From: Gemmataceae bacterium
GTDB taxonomy: Bacteria > Planctomycetota > Planctomycetia > Gemmatales > Gemmataceae
Assembly: GCA_020847555.1 (NCBI GenBank)
Contig: JADLBT010000169.1
Coordinates: forward strand, 1 to 64,000
DNA length: 64,000 bases
Direction of reading: 5' to 3'
In this document: in pieces, positions 8,445 to 17,880 of the stretch
How positions within the stretch are numbered: position 1 is the stretch's first letter
Layout: each line of letters opens with the position of its first letter
The notes under the pieces: generated by a model
Told to the model about the DNA's origin: nothing
Databases searched by the model: none
Seen by the model: the letters and a program-made list of their open reading frames with translations, nothing else
Made by a program: the position numbers and the translations under genes

Positions 8445-9357
8445 CCTGCGGCGGCAGGTCGGGGGTGGCCGGCGCCTGGCCCCGCGCCAGCGCCTGCCGC
8501 CGTTCCACGTAGGCGGCCCGCAGCATGGTCGTGGCGGTGTACACCACGACGACCACGACGAGCCAGCGCACCACGTCCAGCGGCAGATCCTTGACGATGA
8601 ACGCGGCCAGCAGCACCGCCGGCACCCCCGCGAGGGCCAGCCCCAGGGCGGCGCGCGCGTCGTATGCCTCGGTCCGGATGAAACGGACGCTCGCCACTGG
8701 CATGAGGAACGCGCACGACCCCATCATGATCGGGAACGCCGCCTTCTGGTTCATGCCGAGCAGGCTCACCATGATCATGATCGGGGCGTAGGCACCGATC
8801 CCGATGGTCATCAGCGCGCCGAACACGAAGTTGCCGGCGAGCCCCGCGGCCAGGAGGACGCCGTCGAGGCCGAGAGCGTGCCCACCTTCGGGGAAGAGGT
8901 CCAGCAACCGGCCGAGGATGAACCCGGTCGCGACCAGCAGCGCGATGCCCATGCCGACCTGGATCCTGTGCCGCGGCAGGCGCGTGACCACCCCGGCCCC
9001 AAGCCAGGCGCCCAGCACCGCGGCGCCGATCAGCAGGACCAGCGTCATCATCTCGATCTCCAGGATGGTGATGTAGATGAGAGCCTGGGCGATCGTCGGG
9101 AGGGTGTGGCCGACGTTGAGCGTGCCCGGAATCTTCTCGTCGGGCACCACCCCACGCAGGCGGTAGAGCGCCGTGGTGGTGGCGTAGGAGCCGATCCCCA
9201 GAGTGTCGAGGAAGTCGCTGATGAACCCAACCAGTCCCTGGAAGGGGGTCGGTACGCGCCACCCCCTGCGCCGGGTCAGCTCGCCCGCCCAGACGGCGCA
9301 GAACAGAACCCCGATGACGCCAAGCAGGATCAGCAGGGCGGTTTTCGCAGCCGGCAT
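8419..9357 (-). CDS. TSUP-family (TauE/SafE) membrane permease
   Basis: 312 residues with about eight hydrophobic helices. It has the TSUP pattern: a conserved loop after helix 1 (GFISDFLDTLGIGSYATTTA) and its repeat in the second half (GALMTIGIGAYAPIMIM, then MNQKAAFPIMMGSCAF). The family exports or takes up sulfite, sulfonates or other organic anions. The substrate cannot be told, and no sulfur gene is next to it. GGAGCG 7 bases before the ATG supports the start. Confidence 0.85.
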   Translation of the reverse strand: MPAAKTALLILLGVIGVLFCAVWAGELTRRRGWRVPTPFQGLVGFISDFLDTLGIGSYATTTALYRLRGVVPDEKIPGTLNVGHTLPTIAQALIYITILEIEMMTLVLLIGAAVLGAWLGAGVVTRLPRHRIQVGMGIALLVATGFILGRLLDLFPEGGHALGLDGVLLAAGLAGNFVFGALMTIGIGAYAPIMIMVSLLGMNQKAAFPIMMGSCAFLMPVASVRFIRTEAYDARAALGLALAGVPAVLLAAFIVKDLPLDVVRWLVVVVVVYTATTMLRAAYVERRQALARGQAPATPDLPPQVTGGPAGR

Positions 9358-9412
9358 GAACGGTCGCTCCCACGGATACGGTTCCAGTCGGCGCCGGCGC
9401 CTCGCCGGCCTT

Positions 9413-11776
9413 TCACTTCCCCGCCGCGAGCTGCTCGAAGGTGAGGTTCAGGATCGGGTAGGCGCGCCAGTCGCGGTAATCGAAGTGCCACCACTCCACC
9501 TCGTAGACGGTGAACCCCTCGGCTGCCATCGCCCGCCGCAGCAGATCCCGGTGCCAGCGCTGGCGCGACGTCCCGCCCGGATATTCCGGGTAAGAGCGGT
9601 CGGAGAACTCGTCGAAGCCGCTCACCATCTCGACTACCTTGCCGGTCTTCAGATCGTAAAGCGTCAGATCCACGGCGCAGCCGCGGTTGTGCCGCGACCC
9701 CTGCGCCGGGTCGGCGACGAACAGGCGCAGCTTCTCGGGCGTCGCGTCCCAGAACATTTTCGTGACGTGCCACGGCCGGTAGGCGTCGTGGATCAGCAGC
9801 CCGTAGCCTTGCTCCTTCAGCCTGCGGTGGACGCGCACGACCGCCTCGGCCGCGGGCCGCTGCAGGTACGCCTTCGCCGACGTGTACAAGGGTGTGCCGA
9901 GGAAGTTGTTCGTCGTCGCGTAGCGGATATCGAGCTTGATGGTCGGGTCGAGGGCGACCACTTCCATCAGGTCCGGCTTGCGGAACGGCCCCTGCTCGGC
10001 CGGCGGGTTCGCCTTCAGCGCTGCCGGGCGCAGTTCGGCGACCGGGCGGGCAGGGCGGATCTGGAAGGTCTTGCCCTCGCCGTCGAGGGCGCGCCGCGGG
10101 AACAGCACGCTCGCCGCCTCCACCTTCGTCGCGCGCCCGGTGTCGTCGCGCGTGAAGATGAGTTTCTCGCCGGGGTAGAGGCCGAAGTCGGGGAAAGCGT
10201 AGATGTCGGCAGATACCTCGGTAAGGGGGTAGAGGAAGAACCACTCGATCAGCGCGTACAGCTTGCCGTCCCGCTCCAGCACGTACAGCGTGTTGTGGTC
10301 CCAGCCGTACTCGCCGATCAGCCCTTGCCACTTCGCCGGCGGCGCTTCCGGGCGCTTGACCGCGACGCGCTCGTACACGTCCGCGCCGATGTGCAGTTTC
10401 TTCCCCCTCGGCACGACGCGCAGCCCGTGGGCGGTGATGTCGTCGGCCAGCAACTCCTGGCCCGCGGCCCGCCACTCCATGCGCATGCCGCCCAGCAGCG
10501 GCCAGAGGTAGAGTCGCCCGCCGTCCTCGCGCAGCTCAATCTGCTTCTTGCCCGCCCGGTAGTGCCCGGCGAGGCGGCGCGCCTGGGCCGGATCGAGCGG
10601 TTTCGTCTCCGCGATGGCGGGCAGGGGTTTCCCCTGACGCACTGCGAGCATGTGCCGCAGGGCGACGTCAGCGGCCCGGCGCGTGACCGCGTTGGCGACG
10701 TCCTTCGACGCGATCACGACGACACCGAGTTTGTCGTCGGGCAGGGCGGCGAACTCGGTCGCGAATCCGTAGACCGCGCCGCCGTGGCCGATACGCCGCC
10801 GTCCGTCGAACTCGGAGACAGCGAAGCTGACGCCGTAGCCGCCCTTCTCGCCCTTCTTGATGAACCTCGGCACCCACATCTTTTCCAGCGTGGCCTTCTC
10901 CAGCAGTTGCTTCTCGCCGGTGCGGCCGCCCGCGAACAGGAAGCTCTGCAGCCGCCCCAGGTCCGTCACCGTCGAGTAGAGGTTGCCGGCCGGCGACGTG
11001 CCCAGCCCGAACGTCGGCGCCGGGAACTCGCGTCCGTGGTAGGTCCACATGACCGCGTACGCCAGCCGCCCCTTCAGGTCCGGCGCCAGCTCGAAGCCGC
11101 TGCTCTTCATGCCCACCGGGTCGAGCAGCAGCAGCTTCATCACCTGGGCGAACGGCTCCTTGCGCGTCCGTTCGAGGACGTAGCCGGCGACCGCGACCCC
11201 GGCGTTGGAGTAATTCGTCCGCGCCTCGGTCGGGAAGACGAGGGAGGTACGGTTGAGGCTCTCGACTGTCTTCGCGAGTGACGGCGCGCTGTCATCGAAG
11301 TAGTTGCCGACGGGCGACTCGCGGACCAGGCCGGAACGGTGGGCGAGGAGATGCCGCAGGGTGATAGCCTTCCTCGACGTCCCGCGCGGCCGGAAGTCGG
11401 GCAGGTAGCGCGTGACGGGCTCGTCGAGGTCGATCAGGCCCATCTGCACGAGGAGCATCAGGGCCAGGGCGGTGACCGGCTTGGACACCGAGCCGACGCG
11501 GTAGACGGTTTGCGCGGTGGCGGGGACTTTCCGCGCCGCGTCCGCGAACCCGAAGCCACGCGCCCAGACGATGGCCTGATCGTCCACCAGCGCGATCGAC
11601 AGGGCGGGCAGGCGCTTTAGCTCGACCTCGCGCTGCAGCCAGGTTTCCAGGTCGCGGACGGCGGCTGCGTACTTCGGCGGCGGGTCGATGCGCGCCTGGG
11701 CGAGGCACCAGGCCGGCGCCCACAGCATCCGCAGCATCATGCCGACCAGCAGGACTTTCAGGATGGTTCGTCGCAT
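9413..11776 (-). CDS. Exported serine beta-lactamase-like / VanX-type D-Ala-D-Ala dipeptidase fusion
   Basis: 787 residues from the ATG at 11776; the open frame upstream overlaps rsmE and is not used. A signal peptide covers residues 1-28. The first part is a class C beta-lactamase-like (S12) domain: S96VSK99, Y189SN191 and a GHGG motif. A spacer domain follows, then an M15D dipeptidase at about 590-787 with H696, D703 (SRHNRGCAVD), catalytic E761 and H764 (EWWH). Both halves act on D-alanyl peptides, so a peptidoglycan role in the periplasm is likely. The start overlaps the end of rsmE by 19 bases. Confidence 0.85.
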   Translation of the reverse strand: MRRTILKVLLVGMMLRMLWAPAWCLAQARIDPPPKYAAAVRDLETWLQREVELKRLPALSIALVDDQAIVWARGFGFADAARKVPATAQTVYRVGSVSKPVTALALMLLVQMGLIDLDEPVTRYLPDFRPRGTSRKAITLRHLLAHRSGLVRESPVGNYFDDSAPSLAKTVESLNRTSLVFPTEARTNYSNAGVAVAGYVLERTRKEPFAQVMKLLLLDPVGMKSSGFELAPDLKGRLAYAVMWTYHGREFPAPTFGLGTSPAGNLYSTVTDLGRLQSFLFAGGRTGEKQLLEKATLEKMWVPRFIKKGEKGGYGVSFAVSEFDGRRRIGHGGAVYGFATEFAALPDDKLGVVVIASKDVANAVTRRAADVALRHMLAVRQGKPLPAIAETKPLDPAQARRLAGHYRAGKKQIELREDGGRLYLWPLLGGMRMEWRAAGQELLADDITAHGLRVVPRGKKLHIGADVYERVAVKRPEAPPAKWQGLIGEYGWDHNTLYVLERDGKLYALIEWFFLYPLTEVSADIYAFPDFGLYPGEKLIFTRDDTGRATKVEAASVLFPRRALDGEGKTFQIRPARPVAELRPAALKANPPAEQGPFRKPDLMEVVALDPTIKLDIRYATTNNFLGTPLYTSAKAYLQRPAAEAVVRVHRRLKEQGYGLLIHDAYRPWHVTKMFWDATPEKLRLFVADPAQGSRHNRGCAVDLTLYDLKTGKVVEMVSGFDEFSDRSYPEYPGGTSRQRWHRDLLRRAMAAEGFTVYEVEWWHFDYRDWRAYPILNLTFEQLAAGK

Positions 11777-12522
11777 GCTCGGTTTCCTCGGGGCGGTTTG
11801 CGTTCTGGCTCGTCCGGCGCCGGGTGGTTCGCGGTGGTCGCCCACGCGGCCAGTACCAGCGCCGCCGTCTCGACGCGCAGGATCCGCGGACCCAGGTCGA
11901 GCAGTTGCCAGCCGGCCGACCGCGCGCGTTCCACCTCCTCGGCCGTGAAGCCACCCTCCGGCCCAACGACCAGTGCGGCGGCCGCGTGGGTCGCCAGCGT
12001 CATCCTTGCCGTTCCCCCCGGATGAGCCAGCACTCGCTGCGCCGGCAACTCCGGGCGGCGGGCGTACTCCTCCCACGCTTCCAGTGCCTTCACCTCCATC
12101 AATACGTTGCGGCCGCACTGCTTGCTCGCCTCGATGACGTACCGCTGCAACTTCTCCAGCTTCGCCTCGCGCGGGTGGACGACGCTGCGCCGCGTCGAAA
12201 GCGGCACGAAGGACGTGACGCCCAGTTCGGTCAGCTTCTCAATGAGGAACTGCGCACGGTCGCCCTTCGGCAGCGGGGCCGCCACCTCCAACCGGAACGG
12301 CAATTCGCGCTGGGGCGCCGTCACCTCCGTCACTTCAAGAGTGACGCGCCGCCGTTCCGCGGCGACCACGCGGGCCAGATACTCGCGGCCGTCGCCGTTG
12401 AACAGACGCACCTCGGCGCCGAGGCGGGCGCGGCAGACGGCGACGAGGTGATGTGCCTCCGGGCCGTCCAGCTCGACTCGCCCTGGCCCGAGCAGCGTGT
12501 CGAGGTAGTAGCGTTCCGACAT
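11758..12522 (-). CDS. rsmE: 16S rRNA (uracil-1498-N3) methyltransferase RsmE
   Basis: 254 residues, the usual RsmE length. Seen are an N-terminal PUA-like part (GPEAHHLVAVCRARLG), KGDRAQFLIEKLTELGV, RYVIEASKQCGRN, and the SPOUT knot motifs VVGPEGGFTAEEVE and LGPRILRVETAAL. It methylates U1498 of 16S rRNA using S-adenosylmethionine. It is cotranscribed with, and overlaps, the beta-lactamase/VanX fusion, but no functional link is known. Confidence 0.95.
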   Translation of the reverse strand: MSERYYLDTLLGPGRVELDGPEAHHLVAVCRARLGAEVRLFNGDGREYLARVVAAERRRVTLEVTEVTAPQRELPFRLEVAAPLPKGDRAQFLIEKLTELGVTSFVPLSTRRSVVHPREAKLEKLQRYVIEASKQCGRNVLMEVKALEAWEEYARRPELPAQRVLAHPGGTARMTLATHAAAALVVGPEGGFTAEEVERARSAGWQLLDLGPRILRVETAALVLAAWATTANHPAPDEPERKPPRGNRACDEPS

Positions 12523-12544
12523 GACGCCCGCGCCTGAAGTCCGA

Positions 12545-14413
12545 TTACTCGGAAACGCCCGCCGACATCGGCCGCTCGACCGCGTCCGCGAGCAGCCGCC
12601 AGTAACGCCGCAGGGTGTCGCGGCCGTCCCTGGGGAACGCCTGGTCGGCGTAGGCGAGCCCGGCGTACAGATTCGTCAGGCGCCGCGCCGCGTCCTCCAG
12701 TGCCGGGTACTCCGCGCCGACCCGCCGCGCGAACTCCAGCGGCGTCTCACCCGTTTCGCGCCCGAGTTTGCGCTCCCGCGTCCACGCTTCCAGCGCGTCG
12801 AAGCTGTACTGCACCAGTTCGGCCGGCGCCATCGTGTCGGCGGCACCGTTCAGGAATGGGTCGCGGAACAACGTGAACGGCTTCGGCGGTTGCCGCGCGG
12901 CCTCCGCCTCTGCCGTGCTGCCGGCGCTGCCGCCGCCCCACAGGCCCTCCCAGAAGGTGCGGAGGGCATCGAGCAGTCGCCGCGCCCACTCCGTGAAGTT
13001 CGCCAGCCAGCGCAGCCCCGAGCGCAGCACGTAGAACAGCACCACCCGCGCGACGACGATGCCGACGATCCACTTCAGGGCGGCCACGAGGTCCGGGCTC
13101 AGTCGCAGATCCGGCCCGCGCGGCGTGGACGGCTCTTCCGCCCCCTCCTGCCCGCCGTCCCGTTTCTCGCCCTGCTTCTCGCCCTTGAACTGCTTGTCGC
13201 CCTGGCCCTTCGCACGGGTGTCCTTCTTGTCGGCGCCTTTCCCCCTGTCGCGCCCCTCGCCACCCTTGTCGGCGCCCTTCCCGTCCTTGCTCGTGCCCCT
13301 GGCGTCCTTTACCGCCTTCGCCTCCTTGCCGGCGCTCTTCGCAGCCTTCCCCTTGTCTGACCCGACCGTCCCCCTGTCCTTGCCGGCGCCGTCGCCGCGC
13401 GTCGCGTGGTCGGAGGCGTCGCGCTCGGGTGAGCCGACCGCGCCGGTCCACTCCAGGAAGCGCCGGTACTCGGCGGTCGGCCGCGGCAGGAACGCGCTCA
13501 CCGCGAGCAGGCCGACGATCAGCCCCGCTCCCATCAGCAGCCAGACGCCCGTCACCGCAGCCGGCATTTTGACCCCACGCTGGCGCAGGTAGCGGCGCAG
13601 GTTCAGGAAGCTCGTCGTGGCCAGCAAACCCATCCCGCTGGCGACGTAAATCACCATCAGGAAGAAGCTGTAGCCGCTGACGGCATTGCGTTCCTCGGTG
13701 GTACGGTCCGCATCGGCGGAGATGAGGATCTGCCCCAGTCCGAACAGCGGCAGTGTTGCCAGCGAGAAGTAGACTACCCATACGCCCGGCGCGTGCGGCC
13801 GCTTGCTCTGCTCGGTGCGATACTTCTGGTAGCGCTCCCACCAGCCGGCCAGGCCGCCCGCCTTTCCGCGGCGCTTGCCCTCCTTCGGGGCTTTCTGAGC
13901 TTCGCCCACGGGACGCCCTCCGTGGACTTTCTCCTCTTCGCCCCCTCCTCCTCCCTTCCCGCCCATCCTTTGCTCCAGCCCGGCCGCCTCCAGCAGACCC
14001 GCCCCCGAGGCGTCGGTCTGGTCGTCGATCAGGGTGCAGTCCCACGTCAGGCGGTGGGCGCTCCACCAGATGATGGCGATCAGCACGAGGTTGATCAGCC
14101 AGCCCACCTCGGCAAGGCGCGTCCCCGGCGGATACTCGACGTAGATCAGCAGGGCGACCCAGGTGAGACCGCCGAGCACGAGGCCGTACAGCCCGGCCCG
14201 GCCGGCGATCTCGCTCGTCATCGAGATGCGGGCGATCAGCACCGCGCCGAAGACGAAGAAGAAGAGGATCCACTGCAGCCGGCCGTGGTACTGTCCGACG
14301 TAGAGCACCTCGAGCAGGAAGAAAACGAGGCTGCCGACGAGCGCCATGATCAGCACCGGGCTGATGGCGATCGCGACGTAATCGGCCAGCGTCTTCCGCG
14401 GTCGGTCGGCCAT
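12545..14413 (-). CDS. Multi-pass membrane protein with DUF4129 domain
   Basis: 622 residues. Four membrane helices lie in the first 130 residues, two more near 210-275, one near 290-310 and one near 440. A very charged Lys/Gly/Asp linker spans about 340-420. The DUF4129 domain is at the C-terminus (about 530-620; PLEFARRVGAEYPAL). In planctomycetes DUF4129 proteins usually sit with MoxR, DUF58 and transglutaminase genes; none is here. Bases 13905-13931 match one arm of the intergenic palindrome family and are read in frame as VHGGRPVGEA, in a hydrophilic stretch at about 160-172. Confidence 0.75.
   Translation of the reverse strand: MADRPRKTLADYVAIAISPVLIMALVGSLVFFLLEVLYVGQYHGRLQWILFFFVFGAVLIARISMTSEIAGRAGLYGLVLGGLTWVALLIYVEYPPGTRLAEVGWLINLVLIAIIWWSAHRLTWDCTLIDDQTDASGAGLLEAAGLEQRMGGKGGGGGEEEKVHGGRPVGEAQKAPKEGKRRGKAGGLAGWWERYQKYRTEQSKRPHAPGVWVVYFSLATLPLFGLGQILISADADRTTEERNAVSGYSFFLMVIYVASGMGLLATTSFLNLRRYLRQRGVKMPAAVTGVWLLMGAGLIVGLLAVSAFLPRPTAEYRRFLEWTGAVGSPERDASDHATRGDGAGKDRGTVGSDKGKAAKSAGKEAKAVKDARGTSKDGKGADKGGEGRDRGKGADKKDTRAKGQGDKQFKGEKQGEKRDGGQEGAEEPSTPRGPDLRLSPDLVAALKWIVGIVVARVVLFYVLRSGLRWLANFTEWARRLLDALRTFWEGLWGGGSAGSTAEAEAARQPPKPFTLFRDPFLNGAADTMAPAELVQYSFDALEAWTRERKLGRETGETPLEFARRVGAEYPALEDAARRLTNLYAGLAYADQAFPRDGRDTLRRYWRLLADAVERPMSAGVSE
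13905..13931. repeat. Half copy of the palindrome core inside the DUF4129 gene
   Basis: This stretch matches the right arm of the main palindrome family (GCCCACGGGACGCC then CTCCGTGGACTTT) at 24 of 27 positions. It keeps the reading frame of the gene on the minus strand. The left arm is missing. Confidence 0.7.
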
Positions 14414-14502
14414 GCTCTCGTTGTATGCAGGCGCTGGCCCCGGAGCAGTTCCGGCCTGGACGGTTGCGAGCCACTTTTCCGCATCGATCCCGACGCGGTC
14501 TC

Positions 14503-14558
14503 TTGACAGCCCGCCGGTTCTTAGGTAGACCTTAACGGTACGACTAGGCTTGCCTAAG
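14503..14558 (+). promoter_or_regulatory. Promoter and DtxR/MntR-like double operator of the metal transporter operon
   Basis: TTGACA at 14503-14508 can act as a -35, with a weak TAGACC at 14526-14531 as -10. Two similar palindromes follow: AGGTAGACCT at 14523-14532 and AGGCTTGCCT at 14546-14555, both AGGNNNNCCT. A longer inverted pair CTTAGG/CCTAAG (14520-14525, 14553-14558) encloses them. They resemble DtxR-family operators, and their place over the start point fits repression by metal. Confidence 0.5.
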
Positions 14559-14611
14559 CACGGCCCCTAGCCGATGAAAAGACCACCCCGAAAGGAGCGC
14601 GTGCCGGTTGC

Positions 14612-14641
14612 ATGGGCGCCTTCACGGGGCGACTGCGATGA
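14612..14641 (+). CDS. Nine-codon leader ORF before the metal-binding lipoprotein
   Basis: ATG at 14612 encodes MGAFTGRLR and ends in TGA overlapping the ATG at 14638 (ATGA). AAAGGAG at 14591-14597 is the only good ribosome site nearby. This would couple translation of the lipoprotein to the leader. The alternative is that the main gene starts at TTG 14608. Confidence 0.3.
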   Translation: MGAFTGRLR

Positions 14642-15642
14642 GAGCCGCAATGAGATTGCGACAACAAAGATATCTCGGAGGTTTGACCTGCGCGATCCTG
14701 CTCCTCTTCCTTGCCGGCTGCGGCAACGGCGAGGGGAACACGCAGAGCGGGGCGAAAGGGCACCGCCACGCGCAGCGCCAACTCCAGGTGGACCGCACCT
14801 GGAGCGGGGCATACCCGATCGGGGTGGTATGCACGACGGGCATGGTCGCTGACCTCGTCCGCAACGTCGGCGGCACCCGCGTCCAGGTCACGCAGCTGAT
14901 GGGCGAGGGCGTCGATCCGCATCGGTATGAGGTGTCGTCGGGCGACGTGACGCGACTCGACGGCGCGGACATCATCTTCTACTCGGGGCTGCACCTGGAG
15001 GGGAAGATGGCCGATCTGTTCGAGCGGCTGTCGAAGCGGCGGCCCACCTTCGCTGTGACAGAGTATATCGATCGCAAATATATCCTCGAAGACGAGGAAC
15101 ACAGCGACGACCCGCATAGCTGGTTCGACGTCTCGCTCTGGAGCCAGGCCGCCGGCGTGGTGCGCGACGTGCTGATGAAGTACGACCCGACGCACGCGGC
15201 GGAATACCGCGCCAACGCCGACGCCTACCAGGCGAAGCTCGTCGAACTGCACGCCTACGCGAAGAAGGAGTTGGCCGCCATTCCGAAGGAGCGGCGCGTG
15301 CTGGTGACGGCGCACGATGCCTTCCGCTACTTCGGCCGGGCCTACGACGTCGAGGTGAGGGGCATTCAGGGGATCAGCACGGCGGACGAGGCAGGGCTGA
15401 AGGACATCGAGGAGCTGGTGGACTTCATCGTGCGGCGCAAGATCAAGGCGGTGTTCACCGAGACGAGTGTGAGCGCGGGCCACATGCGCGCCCTCATCGA
15501 GGGCTGCCGGGCCCGCGGCCACGCCGTCGCCGAGGGCGGCAAGCTCTACTCCGACGCGATGGGCGCGGAGGGCACCGCGAAGGGCACCTACGTCGGCATG
15601 GTCCGGCACAACGTGGACACAATCGTGCAGGCGCTGCGCTAG
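14638..15642 (+). CDS. Zinc/manganese ABC transporter substrate-binding lipoprotein (ZnuA/TroA type)
   Basis: 334 residues from the ATG at 14638. The lipoprotein signal has Cys28 in LAGC, so it is anchored outside the inner membrane. The cluster A-I metal ligands are H95 (DPHRYE), H160 (DPHSWFD), H226 (TAHDAFRYF) and D306 (YSDAM). This His-His-His-Asp set is like TroA/ZnuA; manganese-specific PsaA has Glu at the third position. There is no His-rich loop beyond a short HSDDPHS segment. It hands metal to the ABC permeases encoded downstream. TTG 14608, 10 bases after AAAGGAG, is the other possible start. Confidence 0.9.
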   Translation: MRAAMRLRQQRYLGGLTCAILLLFLAGCGNGEGNTQSGAKGHRHAQRQLQVDRTWSGAYPIGVVCTTGMVADLVRNVGGTRVQVTQLMGEGVDPHRYEVSSGDVTRLDGADIIFYSGLHLEGKMADLFERLSKRRPTFAVTEYIDRKYILEDEEHSDDPHSWFDVSLWSQAAGVVRDVLMKYDPTHAAEYRANADAYQAKLVELHAYAKKELAAIPKERRVLVTAHDAFRYFGRAYDVEVRGIQGISTADEAGLKDIEELVDFIVRRKIKAVFTETSVSAGHMRALIEGCRARGHAVAEGGKLYSDAMGAEGTAKGTYVGMVRHNVDTIVQALR

Positions 15643-15716
15643 CGGTCAGCAGTCAGCAGAAAGCCCACAGGTTGCGTCCCGCAGACGCCGGCGCGGGTCG
15701 AGGGCTAGAAAAGAGC
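15643..15716. repeat. Decayed copy of the palindrome family
   Basis: A GCGGTCAGCAGTCAGC stretch, like the outer arms elsewhere, is followed by AAAGCCCACAGG, GCGTCCCGC and a changed right side. It no longer forms a clean hairpin. It lies between the lipoprotein and ATPase genes. Confidence 0.5.
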
Positions 15717-15724
15717 ATGGGCTG

Positions 15725-16570
15725 ATGACAGGCAATCTTCTTGTGCGGCTGTCGGGTGTGATGTCTTCCACCGTTCCCCCTCCCGCGTCGTCGGTTCCCT
15801 ATCTGGATGTTCACGACGTCACCGTCGCCTACCACCGCAAGCCGGTTCTGTGGGACATCGACCTCACGATCCCGGAGCCGAGGTTGGTCGCCGTCGTCGG
15901 GCCGAATGGCGCCGGCAAGAGCACGCTGATCAAGGCGGTCCTCGGACTGGTGCCGCTCGCGTCCGGACAGGTGCGCGTCTTCGGCCGGCCGGTGAGCGCG
16001 GAGCGGCGGCGCATCGGCTACGTCCCGCAGCGCGAGACGGTGGACTGGGACTTTCCGGTCAGCGTGCTGGACGTGGTGCTGATGGGCACGTATGGTCGGC
16101 TCGGCTGGTTCCGCCGGCCGGGGGCGAGGGAGCGTGCCTGTGCTCGCGCGTGCCTGGCCCGAGTCGGGCTGCAGGATCTGGCGGCGCGACAGATCGGCCA
16201 GCTGTCGGGCGGACAGCAGCAGCGGACGGTCCTCGCCCGTGCCCTCGCCCAGCAGGCCGACGTGTACTTCATGGACGAACCGCTCGCCGGGGTGGACGCG
16301 GCCACCGAGAAAGTCATCATTTCGCTGCTCAAGGAGCTGCGCGACCAGGGCAAGCTGGTGGTGGTCGTTCACCACGACCTGCGCACCGTGCCGCAATACT
16401 TCGACCACGTCGTCCTGCTCAACATGCGCGTGGTGGCGAGCGGGCCAACCGAGAAGGTCTTCACCCCCGAGAACCTGCGCCGGACCTACGGCGGACGGCT
16501 GTCGATCCTGGAGGCCGCGGCCGAGGCGGTCCAGCACCCCGAACGCACCCGGGGGGAGCGCGCCCCGTGA
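15725..16570 (+). CDS. Metal ABC transporter ATP-binding protein
   Basis: 281 residues; the ATG at 15761 is another possible start. It has Walker [10 protein letters not shown], signature LSGGQQQR, Walker B VYFMDEP and the H-loop HHDL. The sequence [17 protein letters not shown] is typical of ZnuC/MntB/TroB ATPases. It powers uptake through the two permeases downstream. Its stop overlaps the GTG start of the first permease. Confidence 0.95.
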   Translation: MTGNLLVRLSGVMSSTVPPPASSVPYLDVHDVTVAYHRKPVLWDIDLTIPEPRLVAVVGPNGAGKSTLIKAVLGLVPLASGQVRVFGRPVSAERRRIGYVPQRETVDWDFPVSVLDVVLMGTYGRLGWFRRPGARERACARACLARVGLQDLAARQIGQLSGGQQQRTVLARALAQQADVYFMDEPLAGVDAATEKVIISLLKELRDQGKLVVVVHHDLRTVPQYFDHVVLLNMRVVASGPTEKVFTPENLRRTYGGRLSILEAAAEAVQHPERTRGERAP

Positions 16571-17880
16571 CTGACGACCTGCTCGGCGCGCTCTACGCCC
16601 GCTTCGGATACAACACCCTCGTCGTGCTGGCCGGCACGAGCCTGCTCGGCGCCTGCGCCGGCCTGGTGGGGTGCTTCGCGGTGCTGCGGCGGCGGGCGCT
16701 GACCGGCGACGCCCTGGCCCACGCCGCCCTGCCCGGGCTATGCCTCGCGTTCCTTGTCGTCGGCGAGCGCAGCCTGCCCGTCCTGCTGGCCGGCGCCTTC
16801 CTCGTCGGCCTGCTCGGCACCACCTGCATCACCCTGCTGCGCCGCTGGACGCGCATCAAGGAGGACGCGGCCATCGGCGTGGTTCTGAGCGTCTTCTTCG
16901 CACTGGGCCTGATCCTCCGCCTGGCGATTCAGCGCAGCCCCGCCACCTCCGACCGCGCCGGGCTGGATGCGTTCCTGCTCGGCCAGGCGGCGACGATGAA
17001 GGCGGCGGACGTGCAGCTGGTCGGGGTCGCGGCGCTGGGCTGCCTGCTGGTGGTGCTGCTGTTCTACAAGGAATTTCGCCTCGTCGCGTTCGACCCGGAG
17101 TTCGCCGCGGCGCAGGGCTGGCCAGCCGTGCGCCTCGACCTGCTGCTGATGGGGCTGATCGCCCTGACGGTGGTGATCGGCCTGCCGGCCGTCGGCGTGG
17201 TGCTGATTGCGGCCCTGCTGATTCTGCCGGGCGCCGCCGCCCGCTTCTGGACCGACCGGCTCGGGCCGATGCTCGCCCTCGCCGCCGTGTTCGGGTTCTG
17301 CACCGGCCTGGTTGGCAGTTACCTTAGCTCCCTCTTCGCGCGCCTGCCGACCGGGCCGGTGATCATCCTCGTGGGTACGGTCGTCTTCCTCGTCTCGGTC
17401 CTGTTCGCCCCGCGCCGCGGCGCTGTCGCCCGCGCTCTTGCCCAGCGCTGCTTCCGCCGCGAGGTCGAGGAACGTACCCTCCTGCGCGTGCTGTTCGATC
17501 TGGCGGAGCCCGAATGGCCCCACGCGGCGCCCATCTTGCCCGAACGGATCCTGGAGCGCAAGGCATGGTCGGGGCGCCACCTCGACCGGGTTCTCGCCGC
17601 CGCGGCCGCCGACGGCTACCTGGCGCGCGACCCGGCGGGCCACGTCGTGCTGACCGAACGGGGTCTGGAGCGAGCGCTGCAGGTCGTGCGCGGGCATCGG
17701 CTGTGGGAACTCTACCTGACCGAGTACCCGGAGCAGGCCGGCGCCACCGCGGACCTGGGGAACGAGTCAGTCGAGAGTGTGCTGCCGGAAGACGTCATCG
17801 CGGCGCTGCGCGCCCGGCTCAGCGACACCGGCCGCTGGCCCGGTCTGCCTGGCGCGCAGCATATCCGGGAGGCGCGCTGA
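16567..17880 (+). CDS. Metal ABC permease with C-terminal DtxR-like domain, first of two
   Basis: 437 residues from GTG 16567, overlapping the ATPase stop as GTGA. Residues 1-280 are an ABC-3 family permease with about eight helices ([14 protein letters not shown] near the start). Residues 290-437 form a winged helix and dimer domain like DtxR: VLTERG, then H377RLWE. The metal-site segment reads LGNESVES, keeping both Glu but with Ser for the His after ExxE, so this copy looks degenerate. It overlaps the next gene as TGATG. Confidence 0.9.
   Translation: MTDDLLGALYARFGYNTLVVLAGTSLLGACAGLVGCFAVLRRRALTGDALAHAALPGLCLAFLVVGERSLPVLLAGAFLVGLLGTTCITLLRRWTRIKEDAAIGVVLSVFFALGLILRLAIQRSPATSDRAGLDAFLLGQAATMKAADVQLVGVAALGCLLVVLLFYKEFRLVAFDPEFAAAQGWPAVRLDLLLMGLIALTVVIGLPAVGVVLIAALLILPGAAARFWTDRLGPMLALAAVFGFCTGLVGSYLSSLFARLPTGPVIILVGTVVFLVSVLFAPRRGAVARALAQRCFRREVEERTLLRVLFDLAEPEWPHAAPILPERILERKAWSGRHLDRVLAAAAADGYLARDPAGHVVLTERGLERALQVVRGHRLWELYLTEYPEQAGATADLGNESVESVLPEDVIAALRARLSDTGRWPGLPGAQHIREAR

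Noticed and set aside
11777..12118. N-terminal extension of the beta-lactamase/VanX fusion
   Set aside because: It lies over rsmE in a shifted frame; the signal peptide starts at 11776.
12747..14474. Long minus-strand frame parallel to the DUF4129 gene
   Set aside because: Arg/Gly-rich shadow frame without membrane helices; the DUF4129 frame has clear helices and domain.
15850..16566. Extended open frame before the first permease that would fuse it to part of the ATPase gene
   Set aside because: It overlaps the ATPase gene in another frame, has no motif, and the GTG at 16567 overlaps the ATPase stop as expected in an operon.
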